64,000 bases of DNA from contig JAGTTD010000022.1 of the NCBI GenBank assembly GCA_018398585.1, forward strand, positions 957,501 to 1,021,500, in the 5' to 3' direction. The position numbers and the translations under genes were made by a program. Positions 1 to 13,604 of this stretch are shown here, in pieces; within the stretch, counting starts at the first letter, position 1; every line of letters begins with the position of its first letter. Under the pieces are notes generated by a model, which saw only the letters and a program-made list of their open reading frames with translations, did not search any database and was not told where the DNA came from. Origin of the DNA: Simmondsia chinensis. Taxonomy: Eukaryota > Streptophyta > Magnoliopsida > Caryophyllales > Simmondsiaceae.

Positions 1-468
1 GACCCGTTTAACCCATTTAGATAATTGGGTTGAATTTGGGTTTGACCCGTGTAATCCGTTTCCGACACGATTGACCCATTTATATAGTTATGTTAGGCAT
101 TTATGTAATATATTATTGCTATTATATTTATATTTATATTTTTTCAGTTAAAATAATTTGAACTATATTTAGTAATATTAATTTGATAGTTTATTTTTAA
201 AGGTATAAATATAACAAGTATTTATTAGTATTATCAACCACAAATTGCATTATTAACATGTCTGTAAGTCGAAAAACTAGTATTTAATAAAAAAGTCACC
301 GATATAATTAAATGGGTAAGGTTACCCAATTAATAATTGGGTTGGGTAAAGGTTGAGAGTTTCTAACCCGTTTAATAAACGGGTTGGGTTCGGGTTGACT
401 CCATTATTAAGACTCCTCGTATAGCACGAATATGAACATGACATGACACGATACATTTGCTACCCCTG
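1..468. mobile_element. partial MITE-like repeat, GACCCG/CGGGTT rich
   Basis: The interval repeats short motifs such as GACCCGTTTAACCC and its complement GGGTTGGGTTCGGG at both ends of an AT-rich middle. It runs off the left edge of the window. The right end reads GCTACCCCTG, like the CACCCCTA ends of the hAT-type MITEs elsewhere in this window. No coding capacity is visible. The family assignment is by pattern only, because only one end is present. Confidence 0.4.
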
Positions 469-546
469 ATGTACATCCCTCTCGCTTAGACCCTTCTTAT
501 ATGGGAGCCCTCGAGGCACTAGGTCGGTTGTTGTTGTTGTTGTTGT
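469..546 (+). mobile_element. SINE/LINE 3'-end fragment
   Basis: This is a degenerate copy of the shared 3' end seen in the SINEs and RTE LINE of this window. It contains a GTACATCC block, a GGGAGCCCTCGAGGCACT block and a terminal run of six TTG units. No head is preserved, so it could come from either the SINE or the LINE. Confidence 0.6.
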
Positions 547-957
547 AAACTATGCTTGTGAGTCCACTAAGAAAGCTCACATCTAACACTATATATTCGA
601 TCATACTTGTATCGATCATGGGAGCATATTATTAACATATTTATAAGTCAGCGAACTAGCATATAATTAAAAAAAATCCCATATTATTAAACAGGTAACT
701 AAGAGGTACCCATTTGATAATTCGGCTAAATAAGAGTTGGATATCGTTCTAACTATTTGATCGAATATGTGTCAATGTATTTTCTAAAGTCTCTTGCATA
801 ACGTGCTCAGAAATTCCTTTCCATTTTGTTAAGGTTTTCTTTATTATCCTCGTCCTGCACTCTTCTGCGTTTTATAGGAGTTATATCAATTATCGGAAAA
901 AACACACACAGTAGTAAAAATCAAAGCAGCTTAGGGTAGGGAGAGAAGAACGAAGCT
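547..957. other. AT-rich intergenic DNA
   Basis: No gene, RNA or clear repeat boundary is visible here. The sequence is AT-rich with scattered stops in all frames. Confidence 0.5.
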
Positions 958-1593
958 TAGGCCTTGTTTGTTTGCCATAAAAATTGAGTTCCTATAGGAA
1001 TATGTATTTTCCTGTATCAACTTTCTAGTAAATAGGTACAAAGCGTTTGATTGCCAGCCTTATGAGAAATAGATCTTCCTTGGAAATGACTGGTTAAAAA
1101 CGAAAGAATTAGAACTTACTAGAAGGGTCATTTAGGTACGTTATTTATATATTTGTCTTTTGGATAATTAAGCTTTTATTTCAGTGTCGAAAGGCTTACA
1201 AGGGTACAAACTCGAAGGAATTACATAGGAACATATAGACTCGAATAAACAACAAAATTAGGAGAACCAAGCATTGAGTGGACTGCTCCTAAACACCCCA
1301 TTCTTAGCCAAAGAGCCAGCATGAGAATTGACTTCGCGAACGTGTGAGAGAAGGAGATCGATTAGAAAATTTGCTTATAGAACGTGATCTTGTTATGGAA
1401 AGCATAGCAAATTTGCCGAGTCGGATTCGATATTGATTTCAACATTACTCATATTTTCATTCCTCAGCGTCATATCAAAAGCATAGCAAATAGCTTCAAT
1501 TTCCGCCTACTTCATATATTTAAAATTATTGAAAATTCTTAAAAATTTTCACTCCTTATATTCTGCCAATTCCCTATAATCAAACAAGGTCAC
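958..1593. mobile_element. possible TIR element
   Basis: The interval starts with GGCCTTGTTTGTTTG and ends with a near complement, ATCAAACAAGGTC, as in non-autonomous DNA transposons with imperfect terminal inverted repeats. No transposase ORF is present. The match is short and could be coincidental. Confidence 0.3.
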
Positions 1594-1639
1594 AAATGTC
1601 TACTTTACACAAATTACAATTTCTTGCTTTAACTTCTTG

Positions 1640-2930
1640 ACAATCAAACAAGACGTTAGAATACAACGAGAAGAAAGAGACAAACAAGTACTTGAAAGGT
1701 GTCGAACCTTGAAACTCCTAACAGTTTCACATAGTATTACTTTAAGCTAAAAAGTTTGCAATTCGATTTCACATAGTATTGCTTTAAGCCAAAAAGTCTG
1801 CAATTCGATTCTATGCTAAAACCTCTCCCTAAAGAATCCTTAACTTAATTAGCTCATATGGTATATGAGTTACCGTATAAATCCGGGTTTACCAGATAAC
1901 GGGATTTCTCGTTAGCAAAACAAGGCATTAAAATACAACAAGAAGAAAGAGACAAACAAGTACTTGAAAGGTGTCGAACCTTGAAACTCCTAACAGTTTC
2001 ATATAGTATTGTTTTAAACCAAAAATTTTGCAATTCGATTCTCCGCTAAAATCTCTCCTTGAGGAATTCTTAACTTAATTAGCTTATATGGTATATGAGT
2101 CGCATAAATCCGGGTTTACCATATAACTGAATTTCTCGTTAGCAAAACAAGACATTAAAATACAACGAGAAGAAAGAGAGAAACAAGTACTTGAAAGGTG
2201 TCGAACCTTGAAACTCCTAACAGTTTCACATAGTATTGCTTTAAACCAAAAATTTTGCAATTCGATTCTCCAATAAAACCTCTCCCTGAGGAATCCTTAA
2301 CTTAATTAGCTCATATGATATATGAGTCGCCGCATAAATCTGGGTTTACCATATAACTGGATTTCTCGTTAGCAAAACAAGACATTAAAATACAACGAGA
2401 AGAAAGAGACAAACAAGTACTTGAAAGGTGTGGAACCTTGAAACTCCTAACAGTTTCACATAGTATTGCTTTAGGCCAAAAACTCTGCAATTCGATTCTC
2501 CGTTAGAACCTCTCCTTGATAAATCCTTAACTTAATTAGCTCATATGGTATATGAGTTACTGCACGAATCTGAATTTACCAGGTAACCAGGCTCGTTAGC
2601 AAAACAAGACGTTAGAATATAACGAGAGGAAAGAGACAAATGAGTACTTGGAAGGTGTGGAAACTTGAAACTTATAACAGTCTCACGTATTATTGCTTTA
2701 AGCCAAAAAGTCTGCAGTTCGATTCTCCGCTTAAACCTCTTCCTCAGGATTTCTTAACTTAATTAGCCCATATGGTATATGAGTCGCCGCACGAATCCGG
2801 ATTACCATATAACCGGATTTCTCGTTAGTAAAACAAGATGTTAGAATATAACGAGAGGAAAGAGACAAACGAGTACTTGGAAGGTGTGGAAACTTGAAAC
2901 TTCTAACAGTTTCACTGACTTGGGTTGCTT
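1640..2930. repeat. tandem array, ~228-bp unit, five to six copies
   Basis: A block beginning near ACAAGACGTTAGAATACAAC and continuing through AGTACTTGAAAGGTGT and CTCCTAACAGTTTCAC recurs at about 1649, 1919, 2148, 2381, 2604 and 2832. Spacing is 223-233 bp, except for the first interval of about 270 bp, where an internal piece (GCAATTCGATT...) is duplicated. The copies have diverged by point changes. Several start-to-stop readings across it are short and not conserved between units, so it is treated as non-coding satellite-like DNA. Confidence 0.85.
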
Positions 2931-3052
2931 TATTAGGTTGCATGATTGCAAATTTTATCAAGATCTCTGCAGCTTTGCGCCCCCCTCCCCACCCCCAATA
3001 TGATTTTTAGACTATCTCTTTGAAAGATTTTAGTGGGACACTTCATTTTTTT

Positions 3053-4193
3053 AAGACTTTTTTTTTTTTGGCTAATTAGCCCTTTTTAAAAAAAAAAAAT
3101 TAGAAATTTGGCATAAGTTTAAAAATATTTAACAAATTGGCATGATTTACTGTAGCATAGTGGATGCATGATGTAAGGAACGGCGTGCAACTGTGACCAA
3201 TTTTTTTTTAAGTTTTACCTCTTTAAAATTTTAAAAAAATTAACAAAATTTCTTTTTAATTTAAATTATTTTAATTTTTAATTTTATAATTTAAATCACT
3301 AAATATGTATATATTTTAAATTAAAAGGTATATGTATATTATTATTTAAACTATTAATAAGAAATATATAAATGAGGGACATATTTAAATGAGAAGATGG
3401 TGATATGTATATTATTATTTAAACTATCTCATACAAGAAATATAGTATTATAATACTATTAATAAGGAGGATACAAGTGAGGGACACATTTAAATGAAGA
3501 GATGTTGATGTTTCCAACAAAAAATCACGAGTTTACGTATTTGTACATTATTATTTGAACTATTTTATTAGATACATGTTTATAAAATATATTTTAAAAA
3601 TTCATATACATTAGCTTTTGAGTTACATGTATCTAATAAAATAATTCACATAATAATATACAAATACGTAAACTCGTGATTTTTTGTTGGAAACATCAAC
3701 ATCTCTTCATTTAAATGTATCTCTCACTTGTATCCTCCTTATTAATAGTATTATAATACTATATTTCTTGTATGAGATAGTTTAAATAATAATATACATA
3801 TTACCATCTTCTCATTTAAATATGTCCCTCATTTATATCTTCCTTATTAATAGTTCAAATAATAATATATATATACCTTTTAATTTAAAATGTATACGTA
3901 TTTAGTGATTCAAATTATAAAATTAAAAATTAAAATAATTTAAATTAAAAAGAAATTTTATTAATTTTTTTTTAATTTTAAAGAGGTAAAACTAAAAAAA
4001 AAAAAAAAATTGGTCACTGTTGCACGCTGTACGGAACGGCGTGCCACAGTGCCGCTCCATCGCACAACGTACGGAATGTCGTGCACCCACTATCTACAGT
4101 AAATCGTGCCAATTTGCTAAATATTTTTAAACTTATGCCAAATTTTTAATTTTTTTTTTTTTTGAAAAAGGGCTAATTAGCAAAAAAAGTCTT
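3053..4193. repeat. large foldback (inverted repeat) element
   Basis: The left arm (about 3053-3579) is the reverse complement of the right arm (about 3625-4193) around a ~45-bp centre. Matching landmarks are AAGACTTTTTTTT with GCTAATTAGCC at the outer ends, GGAGGATACAAGTGAGGGA against its complement, and GATACATGT/ACATGTATC at the inner ends. The right arm carries extra GC-rich sequence near 4020-4090 that is shortened in the left arm. No transposase is seen. A foldback transposon or long MITE is the likeliest explanation. A transcript would form a long hairpin. Confidence 0.85.
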
Positions 4194-4474
4194 TTTTTTG
4201 GGGGTTCCTAGACAACAACCATACCTTTCCAATTGCTACTGTCACCTTTTTTACAATTGCTTGGCTCTTTTTATTTGTTCGATACTCCATTTGCTGTGAA
4301 TAAGGACCCTTAAATTAGCTAATATGGTTGCTCGTGGGATTACTGTAACTCATATATTGAGTTTTGGTACTTATAATTGAGTTTTTTCCCCCTTTTTTTT
4401 TGCTGTAAGGGACGTTTGTCTTTTTCATCTTAATGAATAGTTTTGCCTCCGGGCTATATTCCAAGAGAAAAATA

Positions 4475-4789
4475 AGGCTTTGTTTGGTTACCATATGTAT
4501 TGAATTCCTGCAGGAAGTTGTATTTTTCAAGAATTCAATTCTTGTGTCAAATTTTCAGAAAGTGGGTAAAACATGTTTGGTTGTTAGGATAGAAAATATA
4601 ACTTCGTTTGAGAGGCTAGTTAAAAATAAAGAAATTAGAACTTACCTAAGGGATTAGATAAGTTACTTCCTATGTTTTGAAAGAGCGCACTCTGCCTACT
4701 TCCTGCTAACCAAATAAGAGCCAAAATCTGTATTTTTTTTTAATTTCTACTTTCTATATCTATTTTCTGTATACCAAACGAGGCCTAAG
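4475..4789. mobile_element. MITE-like element with TIRs
   Basis: The left end GGCTTTGTTTGGTTACC and the right end TATACCAAACGAGGCCT are imperfect inverted repeats about 310 bp apart. The size and lack of an ORF fit a hAT-like MITE. Target-site duplications could not be confirmed by eye. Confidence 0.45.
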
Positions 4790-5804
4790 AATGTTGATGC
4801 TGCCCAAGTTAGTCACTAATATCTCATAAGTTGAGATATTACGAGGATTATCGTACTATAATAGTAGGAGGATTTTTCCCCACCTTAGGGAATGATGGTA
4901 AGAGAAAGATTGGATCTCGTGTTTATAAACGGAGTCCTCCTCTAAAAGATTGTTAAAATTGAGATTTTACCCAACGAGGGAATTCGTGCTGCAAACGCCT
5001 TTGAATCGGTCCATTGGTTGCTTCGTAGGAGCCCGTGGCGGCAGCAATAGAACATCCGAGACGGTGGCGCTAATTCGCACAAGGAGAAAAGCCCCGCCAA
5101 ATACAATTAATTGTAGTATGAATTGTAGTATTAGGCTCCGTTTATTTAGATCGAAAAGTTTTGTACATACTTATTGTGGAACAAAAGCGCAAATCTCGAA
5201 ATGAACATGTCAAAATGAAAGAAACTCGGAATCCACTAGAATTGAGATGAAAAATAATAGAGTTTCGTAGTAAGAATTTTTGGAATGAATCACAATAGCT
5301 GCTGGTAAGGACTATTTATAGCGAACTAAATGCCACAATCTTAGTGGCAAACACTAAAGTGGCCCAAAAGTACAAATTACTCATTAGGCCTCCCGTTGAT
5401 ATGTCATGGGTCATGTAACTTCTCACATAAAAAGCTGGGTTTGAGTTGCAAATGCGTATCAATCTATGTTGTGGCGGCCCCTTTACAATTTTTTTACACG
5501 ACCAAGAATACGATATGATATTAACCTATTCCGCAAGTCCTACTTGGAGTTTGACAGGAGTCGGGATTCAGTTGTACTTTATGACAAAGTTGTCCTTCTA
5601 TAATCCGTCAGTAAACTAGTTTTACCATTCACCCCCTAATGGTTTTGAAACAGTTTTTTTTGTCACAAATTATCTTTGTCTAATTTAAAGATATTTGGGT
5701 CACTAATACCTTATTTTTCATCTGATATTTAGAAACTATAGCTTTTGGTCTTTGAAAATGTCTTTTCTGGTAGTGTTTGAGTAACTCAAGAACTGCACTT
5801 GTTT
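4790..5804. other. intergenic DNA, no recognisable gene
   Basis: A slightly more GC-rich patch near 4970-5110 gives an 84-residue reading on the + strand, but it has no recognisable domain, no gene context and low-complexity flanks. The rest is AT-rich and featureless. Confidence 0.4.
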
Positions 5805-5945
5805 ACGACAACAACAATAACAACAACCGGGTGCCTTAAAAGATTTCCACTAATACGAGATTTAAGAAGGATGAGATGTACATAACTTTAGCCTTGCATA
5901 ATGCTACCACGTAGAGAGGTAGTTTATGAAGGCCTCCAACGCTAA
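5805..5945 (-). mobile_element. SINE/LINE 3'-end copy, headless
   Basis: On the + strand it begins with CAACAACAATAACAACAACC, the complement of the TTG tail. A degraded GTGCC box, a GATGTACAT block and an AGAGAGGTAGTTT block follow, in the order expected of the shared SINE/LINE body. No 5S-like head is visible. Confidence 0.6.
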
Positions 5946-6116
5946 AAAGAAAATTGGGCTCGTTTGGTAAGTGAAAAATATAAGCCCAATATTTGTGTTA
6001 TTCGCGTCTCTATTAATGTGAAAGAATTGGACCAAGCTGGCCCAAAAAATAGGCCCATCTCATTACAACTTTCGCAAGACTTTTACACATGCTGAATTTC
6101 ACATTTAACTATTTAA

Positions 6117-6148
<32 letters not shown>

Positions 6149-6641
6149 AAAAAAAACCTTTTGACTAAATAAAAATAAGGAATTATAATTTATGTATCGA
6201 ACATTTGGTCTTTTATTATGGATGTAGCACAATATTATAATATATATATATAATAATGTATCATAAAGTTTAAAATTTTATTTTCAAATGTCTTAAAATT
6301 TAAAAATTTTATTAGTGAAGTACTTAATGCTGAAACTCCGTGGAGTTTTGTTAGAAAATGCTGAAAATTTTTATCTTCAAGTATCTTGAAATTTAACAAT
6401 TTTTATCAATGAAGTACACGGTGCTAAAACTTTGTGGATTTTTGTTAAAAAATACTGCTGACATCGGATATGGTTCTGACAATATATAGGTACCTTCCAT
6501 TAAACAAAAGTTTACTTGATTAGGCAAAAGGTACTTAAATGATAAAAAAATTTCAAATCTCAAGATATCATATTGGTTACATAGAAATATCCAAATCATA
6601 AATGTTCAGTTATAAATATCCCCAGTTGATAGTATAAATCT

Positions 6642-6886
6642 CGATTCAGGCCTATTCAGGCTCCCGCATAAGCAAGGTCTGGGAGGGGTGGATGTACGCA
6701 GCCTTACCCCTTTAGGGTGTAACCCTGCCGAGAGGCTGTTTCCAAGGACCCTCAATCTTATAGGGTTGGTACCACGAAGACTTTTCAGGAGGTCACCTAT
6801 CCTGGTACTACTCTCGCCCAAGCACGCTTAACTTTGGAGTGCTATTGGGATCCGATGCCTTAATGCCTGGTAAATAAACCCTAATT
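6642..6886 (-). mobile_element. 5S-rRNA-headed SINE (copy 1)
   Basis: Read on the minus strand, the element opens with a degraded 5' end and then a 5S rRNA-like segment (about 6766-6859). That segment includes GGATCCCAATAGCACTCC, AAGTTAAGCGTGCTTGGGCG and AGAGTAGTACCAGGATAGGT, corresponding to 5S nucleotides of about 30-100. It then enters the RTE-like body, with AAACAGCCTCTCGGCAGG and GGCTGCGTACATCC. The 3' TTG tail is lost or diverged. Flanking TTGATAGTATAAATCT and TTAGCAGTATAAAACT may be an old target-site duplication (12 of 16 match). It lies about 250 bp upstream of UFM1. Confidence 0.85.
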
Positions 6887-7108
6887 AGCAGTATAAAACT
6901 AATATATAATAATGTTTTTCTTCGAAAAATACTGTTCCTCAAATTGTAGGAACATGCTGTACATTTCGCCGCGTTGCGCTAGCCAAACGCACGAAACGCA
7001 TCGTTCTGACACCAAAACAGTCAACAACAAGAAAATATCCCCTGAAGAAGGTCCAGCTTAATTCCAACGCTAGGGTTCGAAACCTTCCCTCATTCGTACC
7101 TTCATTCT

Positions 7109-7133
7109 CGAGAGACAGAGAGAGAGAGAGAGA
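7109..7133. promoter_or_regulatory. GA-rich leader repeat before UFM1
   Basis: A GA dinucleotide run ends seven bases before the UFM1 ATG. GA/CT runs are common in plant 5' UTRs and core promoters. The regulatory role is inferred from position only. Confidence 0.3.
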
Positions 7134-7139
7134 ACAACA

Positions 7140-10647
<3,508 letters not shown>

Positions 10648-10999
10648 ACGCTGCATTTCTCTTGACATGAAGAAAGAGTGACTAGTTCATTTATGTATGT
10701 TACTATCTTTGCTTATTTTTATGTAAAAACCAAAGTTTTTATATCATCTTCCCTGAATGTAGTATGCTTTACCGGGGTCTCTTGCTCTGTTAGTGGAACT
10801 GAAACTTGTAATTGATGGAATGGTTATCTATAGATTGAAGGAATTTGATGCTTTATCAGGGTTTTGATATCATCGAAAAAGATTTTTTACGAAAGATTTT
10901 TGTTTTTCTAGCTTAAAAAAATGATTCAATGCTATAAATTTATATGATATTCAGGCGTAGTCAAGTTAAGATTAAAGTGAAACATATAATATAAGATTA

Positions 11000-11410
11000 C
11001 AAGATTTCCTAAAGGGCATGTCGTCCGGGAATAACGCGAAGAGATCATTGATCTGGTAAAAAGGGGCAATAGTGTTAAAGATGCTGGTAGGATCCTTGCT
11101 GTGGAGCGCACGTTGGAGATGGGGAAAAGACTAGGGCTGGATTTTGACGGTTATGATCCGCTTATGCTGAGTGCTTTGCTTGATCGATTAGGGGCTTGAT
11201 TGTCCTTTTTTCCTGTCTTTTGGTTTGTTATGTTTCCATGTTATCTCTAGTGATATTTGAGACTCTTAGTGTTTGCCCGTTTTTGCCTATATTTATGTTT
11301 GTACTGTTTCAATTGTTTTTATCCATATCCTTAAATGAGTTGACTCAGGACTCGTTTGTTTGAGTTGCTTGCTATGTATCGCGATCCCGTCGCTAATTAT
11401 CGAAAAAAAT
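11000..11410 (+). mobile_element. possible non-LTR retrotransposon 3' fragment
   Basis: A short reading of about 40 residues ends at 11199 (VKDAGRILAVERTLEMGKRL, then GLDFDGYDPLML). It resembles the C-terminal tail of plant LINE ORF1 proteins. About 200 bp of T-rich sequence follow, ending in CTAATTATCGAAAAAAATG. A similar 3' end, CTAATTATCGGAAAAAATTC, occurs near 56110. The family call is weak and rests on these two similarities. Confidence 0.35.
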
Positions 11411-12490
11411 GAGATTACAACGGCAAACGTTTTCACTTCCGTGAAGGAAAACAATAGGGGAAGTCAGTTTTCCCGTAATAAGAGAAAACGTTTTTCATAT
11501 TTATAGGTTTTGCTATAAAGTTACGTAAAGAAAACGAGCCTGAAGAGTTCGAATAAATCACTTGAGGGGTAAGTTACTTACCGCTACACAAACCCTTGGT
11601 AAGTGATTGCCATTGTACTCTTACAATAAATACTACATGATAACACGAGAATTGTGATGGTACTGACTGAGCACAATAATTATTCTCAGCAATTACTATT
11701 CATCAATTTGTGTGATGAGAAAATGATTTCAATACCTAATGTAAATTATTATTCCAAAAATTATTACTTAAATATTATGAGATTTAATCGTTTATTTTAT
11801 GTATACTTTATTTTTTTAATATATAATGTGGTATTTAAAATTTTATCACTTAACTGTCGTAAAATTTTAAAATTTAATCTTTCAGCTTTATATAGAAATT
11901 TGTTAGATTTTTGTTGCAAATTGTTAAAATTGGAATGTGATTATGACATTCTATTAGTATTTTTATTAGAATTTGAAAATTCTTTGTCGTAAAATACTAC
12001 TATGATACATAGTTTCAGCATATAGAAGTAGTTTATATAAAGTTCAGTGAAACTTTAATCTTATTTTGTTGAATTTTTTCTCAAAATATTAGCATGACTT
12101 ATACATGTTACTGTAATCATATACCAGATCAGTATTTTCTATATAAAATTAGTCAAATTTTTACAAAAATTTATCGAATTTTGACATTGAATACCTAATT
12201 GATAAAACATTTAAATGTTAGAGTACCTCATTGTATACGCAATAAATAGTTCAAATTGAACTCCTTTTTGGTTAGTTCAATAATATTTTTCTTGCTTGCC
12301 GTTTGGCAAAAAAATAAATAATTCAAACATTAGAGTATCTAAATAATAAATTTTCGTATTATTTATAAATCTTATATAGATTATGTAACATTTTAAATAT
12401 AAATTTAGGGTGCTATTATTGTCGGGGCCTCTTTTTGTTAATGTGGATGCAATTTTAACTTAACAAGACTCTAAAAATAGGAACCTTTGG
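11411..12490. other. AT-rich intergenic DNA
   Basis: No gene or bounded repeat is recognised. A 112-residue open reading on the + strand (11654-11992) is AT-driven, rich in Leu, Tyr and Phe, and without any domain. Confidence 0.45.
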
Positions 12491-12640
12491 CAAACAACAA
12501 CAACAGTCCCAATAGCTTAAGGACTCTCACTTGCCCAGGGTCTAGGAGGGGTAGAATATACACAGTCTTAACCCGTCAGGATGAGACCCTGATGAAAGAC
12601 TGTTTTTGAGGACCCCTAATCTAATAGCTGATAATTATGA
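12491..12640 (-). mobile_element. SINE/LINE 3'-end copy, headless
   Basis: The complement of the TTG tail (CAAACAACAACAACAG) is followed by degraded versions of the GGGCTC, GGGTCTGG, GTACGCAG and GAGGCTGTTT blocks of the shared body. No 5S-like head follows at the right. Confidence 0.6.
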
Positions 12641-13282
12641 AAAGCCGGAAAAAATTCCTTTGACAAAAATAACCATGAATATAATTTTGGGTAAATTATA
12701 AAAAACTCTCATGACTTTTGCTTCAATAACAAAAAATTTCCCTTACAAATAAAACCACTCACTAAACCCCCTAACTTTTGAAAATTTTTCACTTTGCTCC
12801 TAAATAAATTTTTTTGGCCATTTTACCCCTCAACCAAAAAAAAAAAAATATTTTATCTCATAATATTTTTTCCTGAAAATTTTAAAAATATTTTTTATTT
12901 TCTGAACTTATATAATATTACTATAATTAATTAAAATAATTATATTTTTATAAATATAAAAAAAAATTTAATTTTTTTTGCTAAAAATATAAAATTTTTA
13001 ATTTTTGCCTAATAATATAAAACTTTTTTCTAAAAATAAAAATAAATATTAGGGACAAAAGAGTCAAAAATAAGTTACATAAAGATTAAGTGATAGATTT
13101 TTAAAAGTGAGGGGGTTCTGTGAGTATTTTTATTTGTGAAAAAAAATTTCTATTTTTAAAACAATAGATAAAAAAAATTTCTGTAATTTACCTTATAATT
13201 TTCATTAAATTACTAATTATTTCCACCAGAACGTACGAGCATGGTATGTGTGTCGTTTACAATGTGCATGTTATATGTTTCC

Positions 13283-13318
<36 letters not shown>

Positions 13319-13604
13319 CCTCCAAACAAAAACCCTTTAAATCCGGCGAAACTGACACTGCACCCCCACCTCTACAACCAGGCGGCCGCTGATACGTTTT
13401 CAAATTAAATATATGAATCTAGAGTAATAAAGTGGTCGAATAAGACTAAAACGGGGCCCATCGTGAAAAAGGAAGTTATATTACAAACCATGCAATTAAA
13501 TATGTCATTTCTTATCTCTTTTTCTTAATTTTTGCCATTTTCCTGGTTTTTATAGTTAATTTCAGTTGATTTTGGTTCTGGGTTCGTAACACGCGCACCC
13601 TTCA
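12641..13604. other. AT-rich upstream region with CT microsatellite
   Basis: Low-complexity A/T DNA extends to about 13250. A pure TC repeat of 15 units lies at 13287-13316, roughly 290 bp upstream of the O-fucosyltransferase ATG. CT runs are frequent near plant transcription starts, so this may be promoter or leader sequence. Confidence 0.45.

Noticed and set aside
1640..2930. A CRISPR array
   Set aside because: The repeats are ~228 bp, diverged and without unique spacers, in a plant nuclear genome.
4950..5204. A small + strand gene
   Set aside because: No domain, no conserved context, and the composition drops to AT-rich immediately after. The frame is not distinguishable from chance.
6766..6859. 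A functional 5S rRNA gene
   Set aside because: The 5S-like part is diverged at its first 11 nt, lacks the true 3' end and a T-run terminator, and is fused to a LINE-like body. It is a SINE head, as the TSD-bounded sister copies show.
11654..11992. A 112-aa membrane-like protein
   Set aside because: Composition is driven by AT-rich DNA. No domain, codon bias or neighbouring signals support a gene.
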